8,598 nucleotides of DNA from Brevundimonas sp. UBA986 (GTDB lineage Bacteria > Pseudomonadota > Alphaproteobacteria > Caulobacterales > Caulobacteraceae): assembly GCA_002292165.1 (NCBI GenBank), contig DBBK01000145.1, positions 1 through 8,598 of the forward strand, read 5' to 3'. The notes beneath the pieces are model-generated. The model saw nothing but the letters and a program-made list of their open reading frames with translations. It was not told where the DNA came from and did not search any database. Positions 1-6,672 of this stretch are shown here, piece by piece (position 1 is the stretch's first letter; every line of letters begins with the position of its first letter). A program made the translations under genes and the position numbers.

Positions 1-74
1 ACCGCCATCAAGGCCACGGCGCTCGCGGCGCACGCCAGCAACGGGCGCAGGCGCGCTCCGATCGATTTCAACAT
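1..74 (-). CDS. N-terminus of an exported protein, cut by the left edge
   Basis: Only the first 24 codons are present; the gene reads leftward out of the window. The ATG is the complement of 72-74. The peptide starts MLKSIGARLRPLLAC and continues through an Ala/Val/Leu-rich stretch: a basic n-region followed by a hydrophobic core, as in a Sec signal peptide. A GGGGA lies about nine bases upstream of the ATG on the minus strand and could serve as ribosome binding site. It follows the metallopeptidase gene on the same strand after 86 bases, so the two may be co-transcribed. Its first residues (M-x-K-S-I) resemble those of that neighbour, so a tandem paralogue is possible, but too little is visible to assign a family. 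The start and signal peptide are reasonably supported; the function is unknown. Confidence 0.55.
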   Translation of the reverse strand, partial: MLKSIGARLRPLLACAASAVALMA

Positions 75-160
75 CCCGACTATCCCCAACTCATACAGCC
101 CACGGCCAGCGTGTGACGCGACGCGGCTCCCGTCAAGCGGGACGCCCGTTGAGGGACCGA

Positions 161-1735
161 TCAGCTCCCTTGGGCGTCACCGGCGGTGTCGGCGTCTTCG
201 GGCTCGGCCGGCGCATCGTCCTCGGCTGCCTGGTCCGCGTCGGACACACCCTTGATCTGGTTGATCATCGACTGGGCCGCCGAGGCGGCCCCGCCGCCGT
301 GGGGGTCGTTGGCGAGGGGGCGGAGCAGGCTGAGCGCCTCGTCCTTGTCGCCCTTGTAGATCAGGGCGGAGGCCAGTTGCAGGACGGTGTCCGACAGCTG
401 GGGCGCCAGGGTGTAGGCGAAGCGCAGCGTCGCCATGTCATTGTCGTTCGGATAGTTGGGCATCCCGCGGCGGGCGTCGGTCAGCAGCATATAAGTGCGG
501 AAATTGCCTTCGTCCGCCCGGAAGGCGCGGCCCAGGAAGGCGCGGGCCTGGCCCATGGCGCGATCGCCGGCGTCGGGGGCGTCGGCGTCGCGAGCGGTCT
601 TGATCGCGGCCGTGGCGAGCAGTTGCAGGGCCTCGACATTGGCGGGCTCACGTTCCAGCAGCTTTGTGGCCAGGGCCTGGCCGGCGGCCAGATCGCCCAG
701 TTTCATTTCGGCGTGGGCCAGGACCAGGGTCGCCAGATCATCGTCGGGGAAGCGCGCGGCCCTTTCGCGCACCGTGGCCAGAACCCGGGCCGCGTCATCG
801 TCTTCCGGGTCCATGACCTTCACCCGCTGGCCGAGCACCAGAAGCGCGTCCGCCGAACGGGGCAGATGGGTGATCGTGACGGGGGCCTCGGGGAAGTTCA
901 TCACCACAGCCTTGTACGGAATTCCGCCGCTCATATAGCGGCGCAGGGCGCGGCGAAGCCCGACCGGGTCCAGGCCCGTGGCTTTCTGCATCGCCTCCAC
1001 CGGATCGGTTCCGGCGCCGACGTCGACCAGATAGGCGTTGAGCTGGACCTGCCGCTCGGCGTTGCCCCAGAACCAGTGGGTCAGGAGCCAGGCGAGGGGG
1101 TAGTAGGTCTCGCTGCCCCGCGCCCGGCCGCCCGGTCGGTTCGACAGCAGGTGGCGCATGTCCAGCCAGGTTCCACCCTGAAGCCAGCTGGCCCGGTTCT
1201 CGTTGTACTGGCCGACCAGGACGCGGTCCGACTTGAACTCGGCCGTGGCATAGTATTCGGCGAAGCCTTCCACGAACCAGCCCGGGTAGGGATAGGCCGC
1301 GTTCTGGAACATGAAGTGGTGCGCGTACTCGTGCAGCAGGGTGTCGTCGTCACTGTCCCGGATGACCATGGCGAAGATGTCTTCTTCATCCGTCAGGTAA
1401 TAGCCGACGATGTTGGGACCGAGATCCGGGCGCACAGTGACGAGGCCTGCGCGCGATCCGACCAGATAGATCGGCAGCTTGCGCGGCGGCGGCTCGCCCA
1501 TCGAATTGCTCAGGGAGATGTGCAGGATCCGGTCGTAGGTATCCAGGTGCTGGACGTAGCGGCGCAGGCTGGCTTCGCTGCCTTCGCTGCCTTCGCTGTA
1601 GACGATGAAGCGTTCGCTCTCGGCCTTCAGCCATTCGGCGTGGGCCGGGACGGCGCCGGTCAGGGCCGCGAAGGCGAGACCGGCCGCGGCGGCCGTCGAA
1701 AGACCGCGCGCGCCCGCGATGATGGATTTGATCAT
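161..1735 (-). CDS. Secreted zinc-metallopeptidase-like protein with TPR-like C-terminal half
   Basis: This 524-residue protein has a signal peptide with a likely AxA cleavage after residue 33 (A-H-A, then E). The catalytic-looking region contains HEYAH at residues 135-139, the HExxH zinc motif, followed by WFVEGFAEYY at 153-162. The latter supplies a downstream Glu (probably E156) as third zinc ligand, the arrangement of gluzincin peptidases of the MA clan (DUF1570-like). It is therefore predicted to act in the periplasm or envelope; the substrate is unknown. Residues from about 300 to 490 are Ala/Leu-rich helical pairs consistent with TPR repeats for protein binding. The last 30 residues are acidic (Asp/Glu/Ala) and probably disordered. 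The ATG is preceded on the minus strand by a G-rich stretch (GGGGGCG) about four bases upstream and by a candidate promoter. The peptidase fold is well supported by motifs; activity and role are inferred. Confidence 0.8.
   Translation of the reverse strand: MIKSIIAGARGLSTAAAAGLAFAALTGAVPAHAEWLKAESERFIVYSEGSEGSEASLRRYVQHLDTYDRILHISLSNSMGEPPPRKLPIYLVGSRAGLVTVRPDLGPNIVGYYLTDEEDIFAMVIRDSDDDTLLHEYAHHFMFQNAAYPYPGWFVEGFAEYYATAEFKSDRVLVGQYNENRASWLQGGTWLDMRHLLSNRPGGRARGSETYYPLAWLLTHWFWGNAERQVQLNAYLVDVGAGTDPVEAMQKATGLDPVGLRRALRRYMSGGIPYKAVVMNFPEAPVTITHLPRSADALLVLGQRVKVMDPEDDDAARVLATVRERAARFPDDDLATLVLAHAEMKLGDLAAGQALATKLLEREPANVEALQLLATAAIKTARDADAPDAGDRAMGQARAFLGRAFRADEGNFRTYMLLTDARRGMPNYPNDNDMATLRFAYTLAPQLSDTVLQLASALIYKGDKDEALSLLRPLANDPHGGGAASAAQSMINQIKGVSDADQAAEDDAPAEPEDADTAGDAQGS
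1573..1598. repeat. In-frame 9-base tandem repeat, about three copies
   Basis: The unit CTTCGCTGC occurs three times head to tail, the last copy lacking its final base. On the coding (minus) strand it encodes the S-E-G-S-E-G-S-E-A stretch at about residues 47-55 of the metallopeptidase, just after the signal peptide. Because the unit is nine bases, copy-number change would add or remove three residues without breaking the frame. Confidence 0.8.
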
Positions 1736-1769
1736 AGACGCCCCCGCATCCCTACAACTTGAGGGTCAA

Positions 1770-1797
1770 GCCATAGTGCGGCCGGGGGTTGCGTCAA
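1770..1797 (-). promoter_or_regulatory. Candidate promoter for the metallopeptidase gene
   Basis: On the minus strand, TTGACG (complement of 1792-1797) is followed after 16 bases by TATGGC (complement of 1770-1775), resembling housekeeping-sigma -35 and -10 elements. Transcription would begin near 1763, giving a leader of about 27 bases before the ATG at 1735. The match is to the generic consensus only; the upstream gene on the same strand ends just 25 bases away, so read-through is also possible. Confidence 0.35.
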
Positions 1798-1821
1798 GCG
1801 GATACGCCTGACGCCGGCGGC

Positions 1822-2202
1822 TCAGGCCGCCATGCGGTTCCAGACGGCGCGGTCGGCGGCGACGGCGTCGAGGCGGCCGCGCTTCTCCTGACGGCCCAGC
1901 TGGCCGATCACGGCCTCGGGCAGGGCGCAGAAGCGGGGTTCGACCAGGTCGGGATCGCAGTCGGCTTCCGGGGCGGCGAACAGGGCGGCGTTGATCTCGG
2001 GGCTGCGGTCGGCGATCAGCCAGGCCAGACGACGGGCGCGGCCCGGATCATTCCGGTGCAGCATCGGGTCCTCGGCGAACAGCTCGCAGCCGAGCTCCAG
2101 CACATAGTCGAAGCCCAGCTTCTCGAACCGGCGCGCGTCGGCGGGCGTGACCGGGGTGGCCTCGTCCAGATCGAACACGACGTCGTTCAGAAGAAACAGC
2201 AT
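1822..2202 (-). CDS. Conserved-looking small protein of unknown function
   Basis: This encodes 126 residues that I do not recognise. It begins MLFLLNDVVFDLD and has no signal peptide or membrane segment despite its hydrophobic first residues, so it is probably cytoplasmic. The composition is acidic in the first two thirds and basic/Ala-rich at the end (GQLGRQEKRGRLDAVAADRAVW). Two cysteines near residues 39 and 82 and a third near 91 are too scattered to call a metal site. An AGGG three bases upstream of the ATG on the minus strand, and the good codon pattern in this frame, support the start. It lies between the DUF1491 gene upstream (135 bases away) and the metallopeptidase downstream, all on the minus strand. 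A GC-rich hairpin overlaps its stop codon (stem 1806-1811 with 1822-1827) but has no T-run. Confidence 0.65.
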   Translation of the reverse strand: MLFLLNDVVFDLDEATPVTPADARRFEKLGFDYVLELGCELFAEDPMLHRNDPGRARRLAWLIADRSPEINAALFAAPEADCDPDLVEPRFCALPEAVIGQLGRQEKRGRLDAVAADRAVWNRMAA

Positions 2203-2277
2203 AGGGCCCTACTCGCCAGAACGCCGACGCTTCTCGCCGACAAACCGACCCTAGACCCGGTGCGCTTGCAGTCCCGT

Positions 2278-2308
2278 TCACGAACGCGGTTAAGGTTTTC
2301 TGACCGGT
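2278..2308. promoter_or_regulatory. Motif shared with the ctrA upstream region
   Basis: This intergenic stretch contains TCACGAAC-N2-GGTTA (2278-2292) directly followed by TTAAGGTTTT-CT-GACCGGT (2290-2308). Both elements recur in the ctrA upstream region, in swapped order: TTAAGGTTT-TGACCGGT at 7333-7349 and TCACGAAC-N2-GGTTA at 7354-7368. On the minus strand the site holds TTAACC, a CtrA-type half-site, about 90 bases upstream of the gene starting at 2202. It could be a CtrA-linked operator for that gene; this is inference from sequence similarity within the window. Confidence 0.35.
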
Positions 2309-2337
2309 GGGGTCGCCCTCGCGCGCACGTGAGAAGA

Positions 2338-2670
2338 TCAGGTCTTCGCCACATCCTCGGTAATGAAATGCCGCCCCTCGCGGTCCTCGATCTCGACCAC
2401 CCAGATGTCGGGGTCGTAGCCGATCTGGCGCTGGATGTAGGCGTCGAGCTCGCTTTCGAACTCGCTGGTCACGGGCTGGATCCAGAGGCGTTCGCCGTCG
2501 GGGCCGAAGGCTTCCGTATAGAGCCGGGCCGTGCGGTCGAGGGTGTTCCAGGCCTTGACGATGACGGTGCCGGCGCGCTGGTCGCCACGCCGGGCTACCG
2601 TCGCATTGGCCCCGGCCAGCTCGGCGCGGCGGATCAGGGCGCTGACCCAGAGATCGCTGGAAAGAAGCAA
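2338..2670 (-). CDS. DUF1491 family protein, probable TTG start
   Basis: This is a 110-residue cytoplasmic protein matching DUF1491 as I know it: an N-terminal D-L-W-V-S-A-L-I-R-R-A-E block (residues 6-17), a central R-R-G-D-x-R-A-G-T-V block, and a C-terminal D-P-D-I-W-V-V-E-I-E-D-R-E-G-R-H block near residues 88-103. The family is small, mostly alphaproteobacterial, and has no established function. No ATG or GTG fits the N-terminus; the reading frame stays open far upstream, but the family begins just before the D-x-W-V-S-A block. I therefore chose TTG (complement of 2668-2670), which has AGGG eight bases upstream. It is divergent from the exported-protein gene at 2728, leaving 57 bases for both promoters, and is followed by a 135-base gap on its own strand. 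The family call is strong; the exact start is moderately sure. Confidence 0.82.
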   Translation of the reverse strand: MLLSSDLWVSALIRRAELAGANATVARRGDQRAGTVIVKAWNTLDRTARLYTEAFGPDGERLWIQPVTSEFESELDAYIQRQIGYDPDIWVVEIEDREGRHFITEDVAKT

Positions 2671-2727
2671 ATCGCTAACCCTGCTCGGAAACGGGACCGG
2701 AACCCCGATGGGTCTACGGTCGGGGTC

Positions 2728-3600
2728 ATGAGGACTGCCCCTGCGACCCGATACGCCAGAACCACCGTGCTCGCCATGGCGATGCTGGCGGCGCCGTTCA
2801 CCGCCCTGGCGGATGCGACAGTCCCTTACTTCGAGCGCACCTTCGTTCTGGCCGCCGACACCAAATGCCGGCTGTTCTCCCCGGCCCTGACCACCGCCCT
2901 GACGGCTTCTGCCTGGCAGGCGCGCGGCGCGGCCGCCCGTGCGGGCGCCACCGACGTGGCTCTGGCCGAGACCGCCGAACGAGCGCGCGCGAGCGCTGCC
3001 CACACCCCTTGCGCCGATCCCCAGCTGGCCATGGTCAAGGGCCGGGTCAGCGACGCCTTCGACGGCTGGTCGCGGATCGCGAAAATGAGTTTCCCGGGCG
3101 GCCGCGCCGCCTGGACCGCTGACCGCACCGCCTTCTCCAGCCCGACCTGGCGGCTGATGCAGACGACCCGGGTCGGCGCCTCGCCGGTCACCTTCGGCTA
3201 TGTCGAGGGCGGGGCCGAGCGCCAGACCCTGAAGGCGGTGGTCTCCTTCGTCGGCCAGTCGCGCCCCTATGCGGCGCGGGTAGTGATGCGCGACGTCGAG
3301 CGCGCGCCGCATCCGTACATGACCTCGCCCGGCGTCGCCGCCATGCCGCCCGAGGCTATGCGCCGGGCCTTCTTCGCCGCCGGAAACCTGCCCGCCGACA
3401 AGGGGCTGCTGCAGCCGGAGAAGACGCAGGGCGACGCCTGGCTCTTCCCCGCCGACACCGCCGACGCCCTGTCGAAACTGGACCCGCGCGAGCCCTTCGC
3501 GGTCGACTTCCTGTTCAGCGACGGCAGCATCGCCCGCGCGACCTTCGAGGCCGGGGACTTCGCCGCCGGCCGCGCCTTCATCGCCATGGGCTCGCTTTAA
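2728..3600 (+). CDS. Exported protein of unknown function
   Basis: The protein has 290 residues. It starts with a clear signal peptide: Arg-containing n-region, hydrophobic core (V-L-A-M-A-M-L-A-A), and a likely cleavage after T-A-L-A at residue 28. The mature part is predicted to be periplasmic. It contains two cysteines (C47 in D-T-K-C and C95 in H-T-P-C), which may form a disulfide. An Ala/Arg-rich helical region spans about residues 55-92, and a beta-rich C-terminal half follows. I recognise no known domain; the general look (A-D-T-K-C-x-L-F followed by an Ala-rich helix) fits a conserved envelope protein of Caulobacterales, but no function can be stated. The frame is open upstream to 1789, but that region overlaps DUF1491 on the other strand; the ATG at 2728 is chosen because it places the signal peptide at the N-terminus. 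It converges on the histidine kinase gene with six bases between stops. Confidence 0.75.
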   Translation: MRTAPATRYARTTVLAMAMLAAPFTALADATVPYFERTFVLAADTKCRLFSPALTTALTASAWQARGAAARAGATDVALAETAERARASAAHTPCADPQLAMVKGRVSDAFDGWSRIAKMSFPGGRAAWTADRTAFSSPTWRLMQTTRVGASPVTFGYVEGGAERQTLKAVVSFVGQSRPYAARVVMRDVERAPHPYMTSPGVAAMPPEAMRRAFFAAGNLPADKGLLQPEKTQGDAWLFPADTADALSKLDPREPFAVDFLFSDGSIARATFEAGDFAAGRAFIAMGSL

Positions 3601-3606
3601 GGCCTC

Positions 3607-5301
3607 TCAGCCCGCGTCGTTGGCCGAATTCAGGTCGGGATGCAGGGGGATGATCTCGGCCCCGCCCTCGGGCGGCGCGGCCCGGGTCAGGCTGACGACC
3701 GGCATCCGCACCGTCACCGCCGTGCCTTCGCCGAGAGTGCTCTCGATGCTCATCCGGCCGCCGTGCAGTTCGGACAGGGCGCGCACCAGCGACAGGCCCA
3801 GACCGGTCCCCTGCGCCCTCTGCTCGGCGCCGCCCGCCTGTTCGAACGGACGGCCGAGACGGCGCAGGTCCTCGGGCGCTACGCCCACGCCTGTGTCGGC
3901 GACGACCAGTTCCATATAGGGGCCGATGGCGTCGATGGTCAGGGTGACCGAGCCGCGCGCCGGGGTGAACTTGATGGCGTTGGACAGCAGGTTCAGCGTC
4001 ATCTGCTTCAGCGCCCTCTGGTCGGCGTCGATCATCAGGGGCTCGGGCGGCAGGACCCCGTTCAGATCGACGCCCTTGTCGGTCGCCGACAGCCGGACCA
4101 GGGCCAGGGCCGCCGAGACCGCCTCGCGCGCATCGAACCGTTCGATCGACAGCTCATAGCGTTCGGCCTCGATCTTGGAGACGTCGAGCACGTCGTTGAT
4201 CAGGTCCAGCAGATGGCCGCCGGCCTCGTGGATGCTGTCGGCATAGTCGGCGTAGCGGTCGGGCAGGGGGCCGAACAGCCGCTGGCGCATGATGTCCGAG
4301 AAGCCGAGCACGGCGTTCAGCGGGGTGCGCAGTTCATGGCTCATATTGGCGAGGAAGCGGGTCTTGCCGGCGTTCTGGGCCTCGGCTTCGGCGCGGGCGC
4401 TTTCCAGACTGGCCTCGCGTGCGAACTGGGGCGTGCCGTCGAAGGCCTGGGCGATCAGGCGGACGGCAGCGTCGTTGCCGTCGAGGCGGCGCAGCACCAG
4501 GGTGACGCGCCGATCGAGGGCGATGCGGGGAGCGAAGATGACCTGGGCCTCCATGCCGACGCGAGCCCGCTCGAGCGCGGCAAGGACCGGAGTGCGATCA
4601 GGGGCGTGGACCTGGGCAATCAGTCCCTGGCTGAACAGGGCGTCGACGTCCAGCGCCGGGGGCGGGGCCCCATAGGCGCCGAGCACCCGGCCGTCGGGGT
4701 CCATGACCAGCGTCAGGCCGGGCTGGCCGGCCAGGACGCTCTCGACGCGGGCCAGGCTCTCGCGGGCTTGTCCGGCGACGTCCTCACGCGGACGGGTGGC
4801 GATGTGCAGGGCCGCCGCGGCCGACAGGGCGGTGATCACGGCGGCGACCGTGGCCAGGGTCGGGCTATCGCCGGGCGCGCCGCCGAGCAGGACGGAGACA
4901 AGGCCCACCAGGGCCGACAGGGCCACGGCGAAGGCGCCGGTCAGGGACAGCAGCCGCCCGCCCAGCAGGATGCCCGCGATCAGGGGCATGAAGACGAAGG
5001 CGGACAGCGATCCGGTCAGGCCGCCGGACAGGGCCGAGGCCGCCACGGCCGCCAGGCTCCAGACGCCCAGCACCAGCCCCCGCTCACCGGGACCGTCGGC
5101 GCGGGCCAGCCACAGGCCCGCCAGACCGGGCAGGATCAGGCCGATCAGCCCGGCCAGCACCGTCCCTTGCAGTCCCGGCGAGAGCCAGGGCGCCGCGACC
5201 GTCAGCAGCAGAGCCGCCCCGGCCCAGCCCGCATGCCAGCCGACCACGGCGCGCACGTCCTGGGCGCGTCCGGGGTCTGAGAGGGCGGGGGCGAGGTTCA
5301 A
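3607..5301 (-). CDS. Membrane sensor histidine kinase, DivJ/PleC/PdhS type
   Basis: This 564-residue kinase has about six hydrophobic segments in residues 24-168. They are followed by a degenerate PAS-like domain (about 184-290, with V-M-D-P-D-G-R-V-L) and a short coiled-coil linker (about 293-315). The HisKA domain follows, with phospho-acceptor H322 in MSHELRTPLNA, and the ATPase domain has N-box NLLSNAIKFTP (437-447), G1 DTGVG (469-473), F-box PFEQ and G2 GTGLGL (498-503). All key catalytic residues are present. The H-box continues GFSDIM and then FGPL, a pattern shared by kinases that act on DivK in Caulobacter and relatives (DivJ, PleC, PdhS). The multi-span N-terminus and size resemble DivJ, but I cannot prove orthology. 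In those systems the kinase sets CtrA activity through DivK and CckA. The start is TTG (complement of 5299-5301), as no ATG fits upstream. It is divergent from sufE across a region with three GANTC sites. Confidence 0.88.
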   Translation of the reverse strand: MNLAPALSDPGRAQDVRAVVGWHAGWAGAALLLTVAAPWLSPGLQGTVLAGLIGLILPGLAGLWLARADGPGERGLVLGVWSLAAVAASALSGGLTGSLSAFVFMPLIAGILLGGRLLSLTGAFAVALSALVGLVSVLLGGAPGDSPTLATVAAVITALSAAAALHIATRPREDVAGQARESLARVESVLAGQPGLTLVMDPDGRVLGAYGAPPPALDVDALFSQGLIAQVHAPDRTPVLAALERARVGMEAQVIFAPRIALDRRVTLVLRRLDGNDAAVRLIAQAFDGTPQFAREASLESARAEAEAQNAGKTRFLANMSHELRTPLNAVLGFSDIMRQRLFGPLPDRYADYADSIHEAGGHLLDLINDVLDVSKIEAERYELSIERFDAREAVSAALALVRLSATDKGVDLNGVLPPEPLMIDADQRALKQMTLNLLSNAIKFTPARGSVTLTIDAIGPYMELVVADTGVGVAPEDLRRLGRPFEQAGGAEQRAQGTGLGLSLVRALSELHGGRMSIESTLGEGTAVTVRMPVVSLTRAAPPEGGAEIIPLHPDLNSANDAG

Positions 5302-5362
5302 GACAGGGTTCCGATGGGCGTCGGGCGCGGACCGCCCGACCGTGAAACCTAGCTGTGGCGGC

Positions 5363-5419
5363 GAGTCGGGGCGAGGGCGCTCACGCCTGAGGCGACTCTG
5401 TGCAAGGGGAGAAGGAGTC
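5363..5419. promoter_or_regulatory. GANTC cluster between the kinase gene and sufE
   Basis: Three GANTC sites (5363-5367, 5394-5398, 5415-5419) lie within 57 bases in the divergent region between the histidine kinase (start 5301) and sufE (start 5521). In Caulobacter, GANTC is methylated by CcrM, and GcrA acts at promoters carrying it. These sites are 62 to 118 bases upstream of the kinase start, so they could time its transcription. I see no convincing -35/-10 pair to place a start site. Confidence 0.45.
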
Positions 5420-5477
5420 GCAACTGGGGACCATGTCGCCCGTTAGGGTTACCGCCCCGACTTGTCCCCAACCGGCG

Positions 5478-5497
5478 CCCGCGGTTGTCCTCGCGGG
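5478..5497. repeat. Inverted repeat upstream of sufE
   Basis: CCCGCG (5478-5483) and CGCGGG (5492-5497) form a perfect six-base stem with an eight-base loop, about 24 bases before the sufE ATG. It could be a leader hairpin or an operator; there is no T-run, so it is not a typical terminator. In DNA this GC-rich it may also be chance. Confidence 0.3.
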
Positions 5498-5520
5498 ATG
5501 GGGCCTCTATCTGGCGCCTC

Positions 5521-5949
5521 ATGACCGCGTCCGCCGCCAGCATTGCCGATACTTTCGCCGCCATGGTCGAGGACTTCGACCTGTTCGACGACTGGGAACA
5601 GAGGATCGAATACGTCATCGATCTCGGCAAGGGGCTGGAGCCCCTGGCCGAGGCCGACCGGATCGAGGCCAACAAGGTTCCGGGATGCGCGGCCCAGGTC
5701 TGGCTGGCGACCGAACGCCGCGACGGGCGGCTGGTCTTCCGCGCCGATTCCGACAGCGCCATTTCGAAGGGCAATGTCGCTCTGCTGCTGTCCCTGTTCT
5801 CCGACCGGACGCCCGAGGAAATCCTCGGCTTCGACGCCAAGGCGGCGCTCGACCGGCTGGGTCTGCCCCAGGCCCTGACCCGCCAGCGCGCCAACGGGCT
5901 GAATTCGATGGTGGGGCGGATTCGTCAGGAAGCGCTGGCGGGGGCTTGA
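5521..5949 (+). CDS. sufE: SufE family sulfur-acceptor protein
   Basis: This 142-residue cytoplasmic protein matches SufE, which takes persulfide sulfur from the cysteine desulfurase SufS and passes it to the SufBCD scaffold for iron-sulfur cluster assembly. The active-site region reads N-K-V-P-G-C-A-A-Q-V-W-L, with the sulfur-accepting cysteine at C56. Upstream is the family's W-E-Q-R-I-x-Y-V-I-D-L-G-K-x-L-x-P-L block (about residues 25-42), and the C-terminal L-x-R-Q-R-A-N-G-L-N-S-M-V-x-R-I block is also typical. The length is normal. I chose ATG 5521 over an in-frame TTG at 5485 because the family begins close to it. No clear ribosome binding site is seen, so the leader may be short. No other suf gene is nearby. 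It converges on the DUF6456 gene with three bases between stops. Confidence 0.92.
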   Translation: MTASAASIADTFAAMVEDFDLFDDWEQRIEYVIDLGKGLEPLAEADRIEANKVPGCAAQVWLATERRDGRLVFRADSDSAISKGNVALLLSLFSDRTPEEILGFDAKAALDRLGLPQALTRQRANGLNSMVGRIRQEALAGA

Positions 5950-5952
5950 AGC

Positions 5953-6672
5953 TCAACCGATCCCATAGTGCTCCGCCAGCGCCTCCAGCCCCTGTTTGAG
6001 CAGGGTCTTGCCCTGACGGCGGCGCAGGCCAAGCTCGCGTTCGGCCAGCTGCAGGCTGGAGCTGCGAAGGCAGACGTGGACGACGAAGGCGCGCACGCGG
6101 GGGCTGACGGCGTTCAGCGCGGCCTCGACCCGGGTGGCGGCCGACAGGGCCCGATCGCCGGGTTCGACCCGCGCCGCCGAGCCGGCGCCCGAGCGGGGCA
6201 GGGCGTCCCAGCGCATGGTCAGGGAGGGGCCGGACGCGGCCAGCTCTCCATCCTGCCTCAGCCGCTCGCCCGCCGCGACCTCGGCCGGGGTCAGCCAGGG
6301 GCGGCCCGAAGCGTCGCGCCGCCGGGCGAGCCAGGCGATGGGGCTCTCGCCAAGATTGCCGGCGCGGGGCGTCATCCGGCCGTCAGCCTCCATCACCATT
6401 ATCTCGCCGGGCAGAATCCCGGGGCGGCCCGGGGCGGGAGCCGAGGCGTCAGCGGTGGGCCGGGCGGTCCAGCCGCCGTTTGCCCGGCCCCTGAGACCCG
6501 GATCGGCGACCAGGGCCCGGAAGCCGGCTTCGTCCAGTGTCAGGCTGACGCGCGAGCGGCGATCGCCGCCGACCCGGATCGGATAGCGGCCGTCCTGCTG
6601 GTCGATCCAGGCGCCGGGCCGGGCCAGCATGCGGCGAGCGCGCTCGACAGGGTTTGAGGCTTCGGCGGTCAT
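5953..6672 (-). CDS. DUF6456 domain protein
   Basis: This 239-residue cytoplasmic protein carries a DUF6456 domain from about residue 107 to 236. It shows an E-S-P-I-A-W-L-A-R-R-R-D block (109-120), A-G-E-R-L-R at 134-139, an R-V-E-A-A-L-N-A-V-S-P-x-V-R-A helix (181-195), and an L-A-E-R-E-L-G-L-R-R-R-Q-G-K-x-L-L-K-Q-G-L-E-A-L-A-E-H-Y end that looks like a helix-turn-helix. The first 100 residues are less conserved in character and include a Pro/Ala-rich linker near 69-86. The family is common in Alphaproteobacteria and of unknown function; DNA binding is suggested by the C-terminal pattern only. Its ATG overlaps the stop of the upstream DnaA-domain-like gene (ATGA on the minus strand, 6669-6672), implying translational coupling and a joint role. 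Confidence 0.82.
   Translation of the reverse strand: MTAEASNPVERARRMLARPGAWIDQQDGRYPIRVGGDRRSRVSLTLDEAGFRALVADPGLRGRANGGWTARPTADASAPAPGRPGILPGEIMVMEADGRMTPRAGNLGESPIAWLARRRDASGRPWLTPAEVAAGERLRQDGELAASGPSLTMRWDALPRSGAGSAARVEPGDRALSAATRVEAALNAVSPRVRAFVVHVCLRSSSLQLAERELGLRRRQGKTLLKQGLEALAEHYGIG

Noticed and set aside
128..142. Hairpin TCCCG/CGGGA after the metallopeptidase gene
   Set aside because: A five-base stem without a T-run in GC-rich DNA is too weak to call a terminator.
113..1762. 549-residue plus-strand open frame
   Set aside because: It is the antisense shadow of the metallopeptidase gene; its translation is Gly/Arg/Val-rich without any domain, while the minus strand has a signal peptide and HExxH motif.
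1806..1827. Hairpin GCCTGA/TCAGGC at the stop of the 126-residue gene
   Set aside because: It overlaps the stop codon and lacks a T-run; it might slow transcription but is not a supported terminator.
1789..2727. 5' extension of the exported-protein frame
   Set aside because: The open frame before 2728 is antisense to two minus-strand genes, and using it would bury the signal peptide inside the protein.
2671..3312. N-terminal extension of DUF1491 to 324 residues
   Set aside because: The extension is antisense to the exported-protein gene, is low-complexity, and makes the protein far longer than the family.
3640..5280. 546-residue plus-strand open frame
   Set aside because: It is antisense to the histidine kinase, with a Gly/Gln/Asp-rich low-complexity translation; long antisense frames are common in GC-rich codon-biased DNA.
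4703..5446. 247-residue plus-strand open frame
   Set aside because: Mostly antisense to the kinase membrane region; Arg/Ala/Pro/Ser-rich translation with no recognisable domain.
5485..5520. TTG start adding 12 residues to SufE
   Set aside because: The added residues are not part of the SufE family and overlap the inverted repeat at 5478-5497; ATG 5521 fits better.
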